A stretch of 37,627 bases of DNA, taken from the NCBI GenBank assembly GCA_015065925.1, contig SVPL01000021.1, positions 1-37,627 on the forward strand, in the 5' to 3' direction. Position 1 is the stretch's first letter; each line of letters begins with the position of its first letter. The DNA is from Oscillospiraceae bacterium. GTDB lineage: Bacteria > Bacillota > Clostridia > Oscillospirales > Acutalibacteraceae. A program made the position numbers and the translations under genes. A model generated the notes under the pieces. The model worked only from the letters and a program-made list of their open reading frames with translations, was not told the DNA's origin and searched no databases. Below, one piece after another: positions 1 through 7,289 of this stretch.

Positions 1-46
1 AAACCGTATTTTACATATATTTTCCCATCAACAACTTCATAACAAA

Positions 47-90
47 CAAGCAGCCGCATAATGCGACTGCTTGCGTAAATCTTTTTCATT
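47..90 (+). terminator. Rho-independent terminator of an upstream gene
   Basis: A hairpin with arms CAAGCAG-CGCAT and ATGCG-CTGCTTG (47-58 with 62-73, one C/A mismatch) is followed by a T-rich stretch (80-90). It probably ends a plus-strand gene lying left of the window. Nothing coding is visible in bases 1-46. Confidence 0.6.
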
Positions 91-110
91 TTAACTCTTT
101 ACCCCAACTA

Positions 111-139
111 TTGACAAAGAGCCTTTTTACATTTTTAAA
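111..139 (+). promoter_or_regulatory. Putative promoter of the MBOAT/DHHW pair
   Basis: A perfect TTGACA (111-116) is followed 17 bp later by a weak TTTAAA -10 (134-139). It lies between the terminator at 47-90 and the first gene. The -10 is poor, so this is tentative. Confidence 0.4.
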
Positions 140-169
140 GTAAAGTATATTAATTTGAGGTGTTATGTA

Positions 170-1588
170 ATGCTTTTTTCAAGTACTACATTTATTTTAT
201 ACTTTTTGCCGGTTTGCATTATAGTTTATTATGGGATTTTAAAGAAGTTTCGTACGGCACAAAATGTATTTTTAACCTTTGCAAGTCTTTTCTTTTATGC
301 GTGGGGCGAGCCAAAATTTGTGCTTATAATGCTCCTTTCTATAATAATGAACTGGGCATTTGGACTTTTGGTAAATAAATATAAAGGCAAAAATAAAATT
401 ACTACCAGACTTGTAATAGCTGCTACGATTGTTTTTAATCTTTCTATACTCTTTGTTTTTAAATATCTTACCTTTACGGGGAATATTTTTGTAAACCTTT
501 TCAATCTTAGTGTTGATGTTCCCAAAATCACTTTGCCAATTGGTATTTCCTTCTTTACATTTCAGGCAATGTCATATGTTCTGGATGTTTACAGGGATAA
601 TGGTGAGGCACAGAAAAATCCCCTTAATGTAGGACTTTACATTGCATTTTTTCCACAGCTTATTGCAGGTCCTATTGTTAGATATGAAACGGTTGCCCAT
701 GAGATTAAGCACCGTAAGGAAACGGTAGACGACTTTTTTGATGGCTTTACTCGTTTTATAATCGGTATGGCAAAAAAGGTGCTTTTGGCAAATAGCTTTT
801 CCGTTTTTGCGGATGCCGCTTTTAATAATATTGATGGTCTTTCGGTAGCTGGCAGCTGGTTTGGTGCAATATGCTATACCTTCCAGATTTTCTTTGATTT
901 TGGCGGTTATAGTGATATGGCAATAGGTCTTGGTAAAATGTTTGGTTTCCATTTTCTGGAAAACTTCAATTATCCCTATATATCTCTTTCAATAAGCGAA
1001 TTTTGGCGCAGATGGCACATTTCTCTCGGCACCTGGTTCAGGGATTATCTTTATTTCCCATTGGGTGGAAGCCGTGTAAAAAAGCCTCGACTTATCTTTA
1101 ATCTTTTCGTTGTATGGTTTGCAACGGGTGTTTGGCATGGCGCAAACTGGACCTTTATAATTTGGGGTCTTATGTATTTTGTTCTGCTGGTTGCCGAAAA
1201 GCTTACAGGTTTAGATAAACGCAAATCAAAGCCGTTGGGCAATGTATTCAGATGGATTTATACTATGCTTTTTGTAGTTCTTGGCTGGGTTATTTTTAGG
1301 GCGGATTCCCTTACCGATGCTTGGCAGTATATAGGAGTTATGTTTGGTGTAAATTCAAATGGACTTGGCGATGCAGTAGTACTTCGAGATATTGTAAACA
1401 CTTGGATATATTTGCTTTTTGCAATACTTTTCAGCACACCTATAGTTCTGAAAATAAAGGAAAAATGGAACTTGGAAAAGCCTGTTTTTCAAATCTTTAA
1501 ATGTGTAGCAGTTGTTTTGCTTTTTGTACTTTCCTTTGCAAGTGTAACAAGCAGCTCTCACAATCCCTTTATTTATTTTAATTTTTAA
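170..1588 (+). CDS. MBOAT family O-acyltransferase (AlgI/DltB-like)
   Basis: This polytopic membrane protein of 472 aa belongs to the membrane-bound O-acyltransferase family, which passes acyl groups across the membrane to extracytoplasmic polymers. The pattern RRWHISLGTWFRDYLYFPLGG and the later VWHGANW, with the conserved family histidine at about residue 323, are typical of AlgI/DltB/PatA-type enzymes. Length fits the family. I start at ATG 170 because GAGG at 157-160 is well spaced; a TTG at 155 would add five residues and has no ribosome binding site. The DHHW gene begins 18 bp downstream, the usual AlgI plus AlgJ/X pairing. The acyl group is probably acetyl. The target is unknown but may be the glycerol-phosphate polymer made by the genes that follow. 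Confidence 0.9.
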   Translation: MLFSSTTFILYFLPVCIIVYYGILKKFRTAQNVFLTFASLFFYAWGEPKFVLIMLLSIIMNWAFGLLVNKYKGKNKITTRLVIAATIVFNLSILFVFKYLTFTGNIFVNLFNLSVDVPKITLPIGISFFTFQAMSYVLDVYRDNGEAQKNPLNVGLYIAFFPQLIAGPIVRYETVAHEIKHRKETVDDFFDGFTRFIIGMAKKVLLANSFSVFADAAFNNIDGLSVAGSWFGAICYTFQIFFDFGGYSDMAIGLGKMFGFHFLENFNYPYISLSISEFWRRWHISLGTWFRDYLYFPLGGSRVKKPRLIFNLFVVWFATGVWHGANWTFIIWGLMYFVLLVAEKLTGLDKRKSKPLGNVFRWIYTMLFVVLGWVIFRADSLTDAWQYIGVMFGVNSNGLGDAVVLRDIVNTWIYLLFAILFSTPIVLKIKEKWNLEKPVFQIFKCVAVVLLFVLSFASVTSSSHNPFIYFNF

Positions 1589-1606
1589 CGAAAAGAGGTA
1601 AAAACT

Positions 1607-2812
1607 GTGAAAAGAAAATTCAATTATAATATAATAGTTTTTGTCCTTGTTTCGGCATTTATAATAACATCGTGGTTTTCAAAGGATTTTTATAATGGCA
1701 CAAAGAATGCGGTTAAGGATTTTGTTAAAGAGCCGTCGTTAGAAAATTTCATCGACGATATCGACAATACTTCAAAGAAATATAAGTACAGATATGAGTC
1801 GGTAGATATTCACTCACTTTCCTACCTTATTACAGGCACAAAGTATATGGAAAAGGGCGAAGACTTTATTGTTCGTATGGATAATGATTATCTTGCTTAT
1901 AAATATAGCGAAATAAATGATGCTGTCATTGAACAAACGGCTGATTCCTGTGCCGAGCTTAGTAATTTCTGCAAAAAGGAAAATATACCATTTATGTATA
2001 TCTATGCTCCTCAAAAGCAGTATTTCGGCAGTTTTCCTACGGGCGTTAACAATACTACCCGTGAGGAAGGGGACAAGTATGTTGCGGCACTTCGTAAAAG
2101 GGGAGTAAACACCCTTTCTCTTGCCGAAAAAATGATTGAGCAGAACATTAAAATGGAGGATGCATATTTTATAACCGATCACCACTGGATTCCTGAAACG
2201 GGACTTTGGGCAACAGGTGAAATATGCAAAAAATTAAATTCTGATTACGGATTTGAATATGATGCAAAGACACTTGATATTAAAAATTATGATGTAAAGC
2301 GCTATGAGGATTGGTTTTTGGGTTCGCAGGGCAAAAAAACCGGTAGATACTTTACCCCATTAGGGTTGGATGATATAAGCCTTATTACCCCTAAATTTGA
2401 AACTGAGGTTGAACTTAAGGATAAAAGAGGGGTAAAAACCGGCGCTCTTGAGGATACTGTTTACGAAAAATACAGAATAGAGGAAAAGGCTCTTCACACC
2501 CAAAATCCTTATGCCACCTACAGCGGTGGTGATTTTCCCGAGCAGGTTATAATAAACAAAAAGGCAACCAATAATAAAAAAATAGTTATTGTTCGCGATT
2601 CATTTGCCTGTACCGTTACACCATTCTTAGCTCTTAATGTGGCAGAAACCCGTATTCTGGATTTAAGAAAGGGACTTCATGGTAATAGCGTTATAAAATC
2701 GGTAAGCGAGTATGCCAAAAAGCATAATGCCGATTATGTGATGGTGCTTTATTCCGGTCTTTCATCGGCATCGTCAGGTACTCAAATGGCGCCCCATTAC
2801 GATTTTAATTAA
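1607..2812 (+). CDS. DHHW family protein (AlgX/AlgJ-like SGNH-type partner of MBOAT)
   Basis: This 401-aa protein has one N-terminal membrane anchor (about residues 8-24) and an extracytoplasmic domain. It contains the motif that names the DHHW family (D191-H192-H193-W194, within ITDHHW) and a later VRDSF serine motif (S332). Both match AlgX/AlgJ SGNH-like acetyltransferases, in which Asp-His and Ser form the active site. Translation starts at GTG 1607, after AGAGG at 1594-1598. It lies 18 bp after the MBOAT gene and is surely co-transcribed; the pair would form a two-component O-acylation machine, with MBOAT moving the acyl group and this protein transferring it. A hairpin terminator follows. 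Confidence 0.85.
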   Translation: MKRKFNYNIIVFVLVSAFIITSWFSKDFYNGTKNAVKDFVKEPSLENFIDDIDNTSKKYKYRYESVDIHSLSYLITGTKYMEKGEDFIVRMDNDYLAYKYSEINDAVIEQTADSCAELSNFCKKENIPFMYIYAPQKQYFGSFPTGVNNTTREEGDKYVAALRKRGVNTLSLAEKMIEQNIKMEDAYFITDHHWIPETGLWATGEICKKLNSDYGFEYDAKTLDIKNYDVKRYEDWFLGSQGKKTGRYFTPLGLDDISLITPKFETEVELKDKRGVKTGALEDTVYEKYRIEEKALHTQNPYATYSGGDFPEQVIINKKATNNKKIVIVRDSFACTVTPFLALNVAETRILDLRKGLHGNSVIKSVSEYAKKHNADYVMVLYSGLSSASSGTQMAPHYDFN

Positions 2813-2824
2813 TAATAAAATTCA

Positions 2825-2859
2825 ATAAATGCCCGTCGGTATATCCGATGGGCATTTAT
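2825..2859 (+). terminator. Terminator after the O-acylation pair
   Basis: A near-perfect hairpin has arms ATAAATGCCCGTCGG and CCGATGGGCATTTAT with one G-T wobble and a TATAT loop. The T-run after it is weak. It separates the MBOAT/DHHW unit from the ABC exporter. Confidence 0.75.
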
Positions 2860-2873
2860 GTTTATAAATCTAC

Positions 2874-2902
2874 TTGAAAAATTCACCATATAGTGATATA
2901 AT
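2874..2902 (+). promoter_or_regulatory. Promoter of the ABC exporter operon
   Basis: TTGAAA (2874-2879), a 17-bp spacer and TATAAT (2897-2902) form a strong sigma-A-type promoter. A second TATAAT overlaps at 2902-2907. It lies 58 bp before the permease start codon. Confidence 0.75.
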
Positions 2903-2960
2903 ATAATCGTATGTGTATGTACTTATTTTTTAAAAAGTATTTTGAAAGCGAGAAACTTTT

Positions 2961-3764
2961 ATGAAAAAATTTATTAACGATATTAAAAAGTTTTGGAATT
3001 ATTCCAGCTATAATGTAAAGGCAGAGCTTAAAAGCGAGGTTGCCGGCTCCTTTTTAAGCTGGCTGTGGTGGATATTGGATCCACTTTTATATATGTTGGT
3101 TTACGCTTTTGTTGCGAGTGTTATATTCAGCAGCGGGGGAACACCTGCTTTTCTCGCTTTTGTTTTTATTGGTCTTAACTGTTGGCAGTTTTTTAATCGC
3201 GTTGTGCGAAACAGTGTTAAGCTGGTATCCAACAAAAAAAGCATAGTTACCAAGGTTTATATACCAAAGTATATGTTTATATTTGAAAAAATCGGTACAA
3301 ACGGCTTTAAGATGATAGTTTCATTTATAATAACGGCCATGTTTATGGTTTATTATTATTTCCAAGGGGAAATAGTTTTAAACTTCCATATGCTTTGGTT
3401 GTTGCCACTGCTTGCAATGCTGGCAATCGTTGCTTTTGCTTTTAGTGTTATTGTAATGCATTTTGGCGTTTTTGTTGAGGACCTTTTAAACATTGTAACC
3501 GTAGGCTTGCAGTTGGTATTTTATCTTTCCGGTATATTTTATGATATTACCAGAAACTTAAAAAATCACCCAACTATTCAAAATTTGCTTTATTATGGCA
3601 ATCCCGTTGCGCTTATTATTACAAATATCAGAAACACACTGCTTTACGGTATGGCTCCTGATTTTGCAGCTCTTGGCATCTGGCTTGCGGTTTGCCTTGT
3701 GATCTCGATTATAGGTGTTAAGATTATTTATAAATACGAAAACAGTTACGTTAAAATCATTTAA
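2961..3764 (+). CDS. ABC-2 type polysaccharide/teichoic acid exporter permease (TagG/Wzm-like)
   Basis: This 267-aa membrane protein has about six hydrophobic segments (starting near residues 33, 63, 110, 145, 180 and 235). The early LSWLWWILDPLLYMLVYAF segment and the later QLVFYLSGIFYD are typical of the ABC2_membrane family of polymer exporters (TagG, Wzm, RfbA). Its neighbour, 18 bp downstream, is the cognate ATPase. Such pairs flip finished undecaprenyl-linked glycopolymers across the membrane. The glycerophosphotransferase genes that follow suggest a teichoic-acid-like cargo; an O-antigen-like polysaccharide cannot be excluded. The ribosome binding site before ATG 2961 is weak. Confidence 0.9.
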   Translation: MKKFINDIKKFWNYSSYNVKAELKSEVAGSFLSWLWWILDPLLYMLVYAFVASVIFSSGGTPAFLAFVFIGLNCWQFFNRVVRNSVKLVSNKKSIVTKVYIPKYMFIFEKIGTNGFKMIVSFIITAMFMVYYYFQGEIVLNFHMLWLLPLLAMLAIVAFAFSVIVMHFGVFVEDLLNIVTVGLQLVFYLSGIFYDITRNLKNHPTIQNLLYYGNPVALIITNIRNTLLYGMAPDFAALGIWLAVCLVISIIGVKIIYKYENSYVKII

Positions 3765-3782
3765 GAAAGGGGAGTTTTATTT

Positions 3783-4514
3783 ATGTCAGAATCAGCAATT
3801 TCGGTAAAAAACGTTAAAATCCAATATAGGGTTATGAATAAAATGTCCCTTTTAAAGGCCATAATGAACCCCAAAAAGTTCTCTAAAACCGAGTATTTTG
3901 AGGCGGTTAAGGGCATCTCCTTTGAGGTAGAAAAGGGCAAAATTTTAGGCATTGTAGGTAAAAACGGTAGCGGTAAATCCACTCTGCTTCGTGCCATTGC
4001 GGGAATTTTTTCCCCCGATGAGGGTGAGGTAGACCTTCACGGTCATTCAATATCCCTGCTTTCCATTGGTGTGGGCTTTCAAAATGCATTAACCGGTAGA
4101 GAAAACATTTTCCTTTCGGGTATGCTTTTAGGCTTTGATAAAGAACAAATTAATGAAAAATTAGATGAGATTATAGAGTTTTCCGAGTTGGGCGATTTCA
4201 TTGACCGTCCTGTAAAATCATACTCCAGCGGTATGTATTCAAAATTGGCATTTTCCATAACCGCCATACTGGAAACCGAAATTATGCTTATTGATGAGGT
4301 TCTTTCGGTTGGTGATGCTAAATTCCAAAAGAAGAGCTATGCTAAAATGAAGCAGCTTATTGATAATAAGGACAGAACGGTTATTATTGTTTCTCACAAC
4401 TCCGAAACATTAAAGAAACTTTGTAATAATATTCTTTGGATTCACGACGGAGAAATGAAAATGCTGGGCACAGTGGATGAGGTTCTTCCCAAATATAACG
4501 AGTTTATGTCGTAA
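3783..4514 (+). CDS. ABC transporter ATP-binding protein (TagH/Wzt-like)
   Basis: This 243-aa nucleotide-binding subunit pairs with the preceding permease. It has Walker A GKNGSGKST (about residues 59-67), a signature-like YSSGMYSKLAFS (about 147-158), Walker B IMLIDEVLSVGD (about 167-178) and the switch histidine in VSHNS. The start ATG 3783 follows an excellent AAAGGGGAG. The length corresponds to the ATPase core only: the C-terminal carbohydrate-binding domain of long Wzt proteins and the C-terminal extension of B. subtilis TagH are missing. Chain-end recognition by the ATPase is therefore unlikely. Confidence 0.93.
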   Translation: MSESAISVKNVKIQYRVMNKMSLLKAIMNPKKFSKTEYFEAVKGISFEVEKGKILGIVGKNGSGKSTLLRAIAGIFSPDEGEVDLHGHSISLLSIGVGFQNALTGRENIFLSGMLLGFDKEQINEKLDEIIEFSELGDFIDRPVKSYSSGMYSKLAFSITAILETEIMLIDEVLSVGDAKFQKKSYAKMKQLIDNKDRTVIIVSHNSETLKKLCNNILWIHDGEMKMLGTVDEVLPKYNEFMS

Positions 4515-4579
4515 ATTGTGGAAAAGGCACCCTAAAACCCTTTTATTTTTAGTTTTTGTTGCAAACAGGAGATTGTTTT

Positions 4580-7270
4580 ATGAGCAATTATAAATATAAA
4601 TTTTCTATAATTTCGGCTGTATATAATGTTGAACTTTTTTTAGCAGAAGCCATTGAGAGTATACTCTCTCAGACCATCGGGCTTGAAAATATCCAGCTTA
4701 TTTTAATTAATGACGGCTCGGAGGATGGAAGTGCCGCCATTTGTGATGAGTATGCCGCGAAATATCCCGAAAATATCGTGGTTGTACATAAGGAAAATGA
4801 AGGCGTTTCTACCGCCCGTAACGTTGGTCTTGAGCTGATTCAGGGCGAGTTTGTTAATTTTATGGATTCGGATGATATGCTCACCCCCGACACTCTTGAA
4901 AGGGTGTACAAGCTGTTTTCGGAGAATTACGATAAAACAGATGTTGTAGCCATTCCTTTGGAACATTTTGACGGCGCAACAGGCGGTCATATTTTAAATT
5001 ACAAGTTTGAGCAAGGCACAAGAATAGTAGATTTAAATGAGGAGTGGAATTTTATCCAGATGTCCTCCTCCAGTTCCTTTATAAAGACCGCTGCCATTAA
5101 GGGTGTGACCTTTGATTCCAGACTTGCCTACGGTGAGGATGCCAGCTTTATGCAAAGGGTGCTTGTTAAAAAGCAGACCTTGGGATTGGAGGCAGATGCC
5201 CGTTATATGTACCGCAAGCGCACAACAGGTGCCCCCTCTGCACTTCAAAATTCCCTTAAAAATCCCAAATGGTATATCCCAAGTGTCAAATATTTTTTAA
5301 AGGGTGTAATGGATTACGCCAAGGAACAGTTGGGATATATTCCTAAATTTATTCAGTACGTTGTAATGTATGACGTACAGTGGCGCATAAGACAAAGAGA
5401 TTTTTTAAAAACCGATGTTATTACTGAAGAGGAAAAGCAGGAGTACGTAAATATTTTAAAAGAAATAATATCTGGTATTGATGAAGATGTTATTTTGTGC
5501 CAGAATAACCTTAACCGCGATCAGCGAATAGTCGCACTGGAGCTAAAGTATGACGCATACCCTGAAATTATAGTGGATGAAGAGAAAAATGATGTTCTTT
5601 GCAGTTTTTCAGAGGATACTACTTTTAGTCTGATAACAAGTAAGACATTTTTCCAGTTTTTAGATATTAAAAACGGCACCCTGAAAATTGAAGGATATTT
5701 TGAAATTTGTGATTTCCCCTTTGATTCCTTCGACCTTTCGGTGTGTGTAAACGGCGAAAAAATCAACACAACCCTAACTGACCGCAAATCTGAGGTTGTA
5801 TTTTTAACAAGAAATATCTTTAAAAAGATAGGCTTTACAGCAGAGCTTGAACTGAATCCCGCTACCCCAAAATATGAAATCAAGCTAAGTGCCACCATAA
5901 ACGGCAAGACAATATTTATGCCTAAATACACCTATGCGTATTTTTCTCCCATTACAAGAGAGTATAGATATTCCCACTATGTTAAGGATAATTGGTTGAT
6001 GACCCCCACAACCGATTCTATATTAGTAATGCGGTGCGGTGCTGCAAAAAAATTCTTTACGGAATTTAATTTTTTACTTTGGATTTTTAAAAATAATAAA
6101 AACAAAAGCCGAAAAGAATTATTTTTGCGCTTTTGGTACCATATAGCAAAAAGGTTTAATAAAAAACCAATCTGGCTGATTTCCGACCGTCCTAATGTTG
6201 CAGGCGACAACGGTGAGGCATTTTTCAGATATATGGTTGCCGAGCATCCTGAGATTGATGCAAGCTTTGTTATTAATGCAGATTCACCTGACTACAAAAA
6301 AATGAAAAAAATCGGTCCTGTTATTAAAAAAACTGGATTCAAACACAAGCTAAAGGTGCTTTTGGCCGAGTATATCTTTTCAAGTCAGGCTGAAAATGAG
6401 CATTTCGACCCATTTGGCAGTACGCGAAATGCCTTCAGGGATATTTTAGCCAATAAGCCTTTTGTATTTCTGCAACATGGTGTAACTAAGGATGATTTAT
6501 CTTCCTGGCTTAACAGATATAATAAAAATCTTGCCGGCTTTGTTGTATCGGCAAATGGTGAATATAGGTCTATTTTAGAATACAATTATTTTTATTCTGC
6601 AGATAAAGTATGGCTCACCGGTATGCCTCGATTTGACACTCTTTATTCTGATGCTCAAAAAACAGTCAGCATTACGCCTACATGGAGAAAAAATTTAACC
6701 TCGGGTCGTAATTCTGTCACGGGTGGATGGAATCTGATAACCGATTTTGACAAGAGCGAATTTTTTAAGTTTTATGACGCCCTTATAAATCACCCGAAAA
6801 TCAAAAAAGCGGTGCAGGAAACGGGTTACAAGGTGGAGTTTTTGCTTCATCCCAATCTTCGTGATGCGGCAGAGCTTTTCGAGAAAAATGAATATGTATC
6901 TATTATTTCAACAGATATAAATTACAATCGACTTTTCGCCTCAAGTGACCTTATTGTCACCGATTATTCATCAACGGTATTTGATTTTGTTTATTTATAT
7001 AAGCCGGTTGTTTATACCCATTTTGATTCGGACGAGTTCTTTGGCGGAGCGCATTCGTACCAAAAAGGCTATTTTGATTATGAACGCGACGGCTTTGGTG
7101 AGGTTGAGTATGAGCTTGAAGCCACCGTTGACCGTATTGTTGAATATATGGAAAATGGCTGCAAGCTTAAGGATAAGTATCGTGAGCGCATTGATAATTT
7201 CTTTGCCTTTGATGATAAGAATAATAGTCAGCGTGTGTATGAAATGGCTGTCAAACACAGAAAATCATAA
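4580..7270 (+). CDS. GT2 glycosyltransferase fused to TagF-like CDP-glycerol glycerophosphotransferase (copy 1)
   Basis: This 896-aa protein has three parts. Residues about 5-215 are a GT-A family-2 glycosyltransferase, with FSIISAVYN at the nucleotide-binding start and a metal-binding DSDD at 96-99. Residues about 300-500 are a beta-rich middle region. Residues about 530-890 are a Glyphos_transf (TagF/TarF) domain with SDRP, FLQHG (H633) and TDYSS (D795), the motifs of CDP-glycerol-dependent polymerases. The protein could add a sugar and a glycerol phosphate alternately to a lipid-linked chain at the inner membrane face. The start is ATG 4580 after AGGAG; an upstream TTG lies in frame but has no such site. 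It sits 65 bp after the ABC ATPase and 19 bp before its paralogue. Confidence 0.88.
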   Translation: MSNYKYKFSIISAVYNVELFLAEAIESILSQTIGLENIQLILINDGSEDGSAAICDEYAAKYPENIVVVHKENEGVSTARNVGLELIQGEFVNFMDSDDMLTPDTLERVYKLFSENYDKTDVVAIPLEHFDGATGGHILNYKFEQGTRIVDLNEEWNFIQMSSSSSFIKTAAIKGVTFDSRLAYGEDASFMQRVLVKKQTLGLEADARYMYRKRTTGAPSALQNSLKNPKWYIPSVKYFLKGVMDYAKEQLGYIPKFIQYVVMYDVQWRIRQRDFLKTDVITEEEKQEYVNILKEIISGIDEDVILCQNNLNRDQRIVALELKYDAYPEIIVDEEKNDVLCSFSEDTTFSLITSKTFFQFLDIKNGTLKIEGYFEICDFPFDSFDLSVCVNGEKINTTLTDRKSEVVFLTRNIFKKIGFTAELELNPATPKYEIKLSATINGKTIFMPKYTYAYFSPITREYRYSHYVKDNWLMTPTTDSILVMRCGAAKKFFTEFNFLLWIFKNNKNKSRKELFLRFWYHIAKRFNKKPIWLISDRPNVAGDNGEAFFRYMVAEHPEIDASFVINADSPDYKKMKKIGPVIKKTGFKHKLKVLLAEYIFSSQAENEHFDPFGSTRNAFRDILANKPFVFLQHGVTKDDLSSWLNRYNKNLAGFVVSANGEYRSILEYNYFYSADKVWLTGMPRFDTLYSDAQKTVSITPTWRKNLTSGRNSVTGGWNLITDFDKSEFFKFYDALINHPKIKKAVQETGYKVEFLLHPNLRDAAELFEKNEYVSIISTDINYNRLFASSDLIVTDYSSTVFDFVYLYKPVVYTHFDSDEFFGGAHSYQKGYFDYERDGFGEVEYELEATVDRIVEYMENGCKLKDKYRERIDNFFAFDDKNNSQRVYEMAVKHRKS

Positions 7271-7289
7271 AAATTAATCGGAGCTTTTT

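Noticed and set aside
572-952. Minus-strand open frame of 126 codons inside the MBOAT gene
   Set aside because: It is antisense to a well-supported membrane-protein gene, has no ribosome binding site, and has composition expected of a shadow frame. The same reasoning removed similar frames elsewhere.
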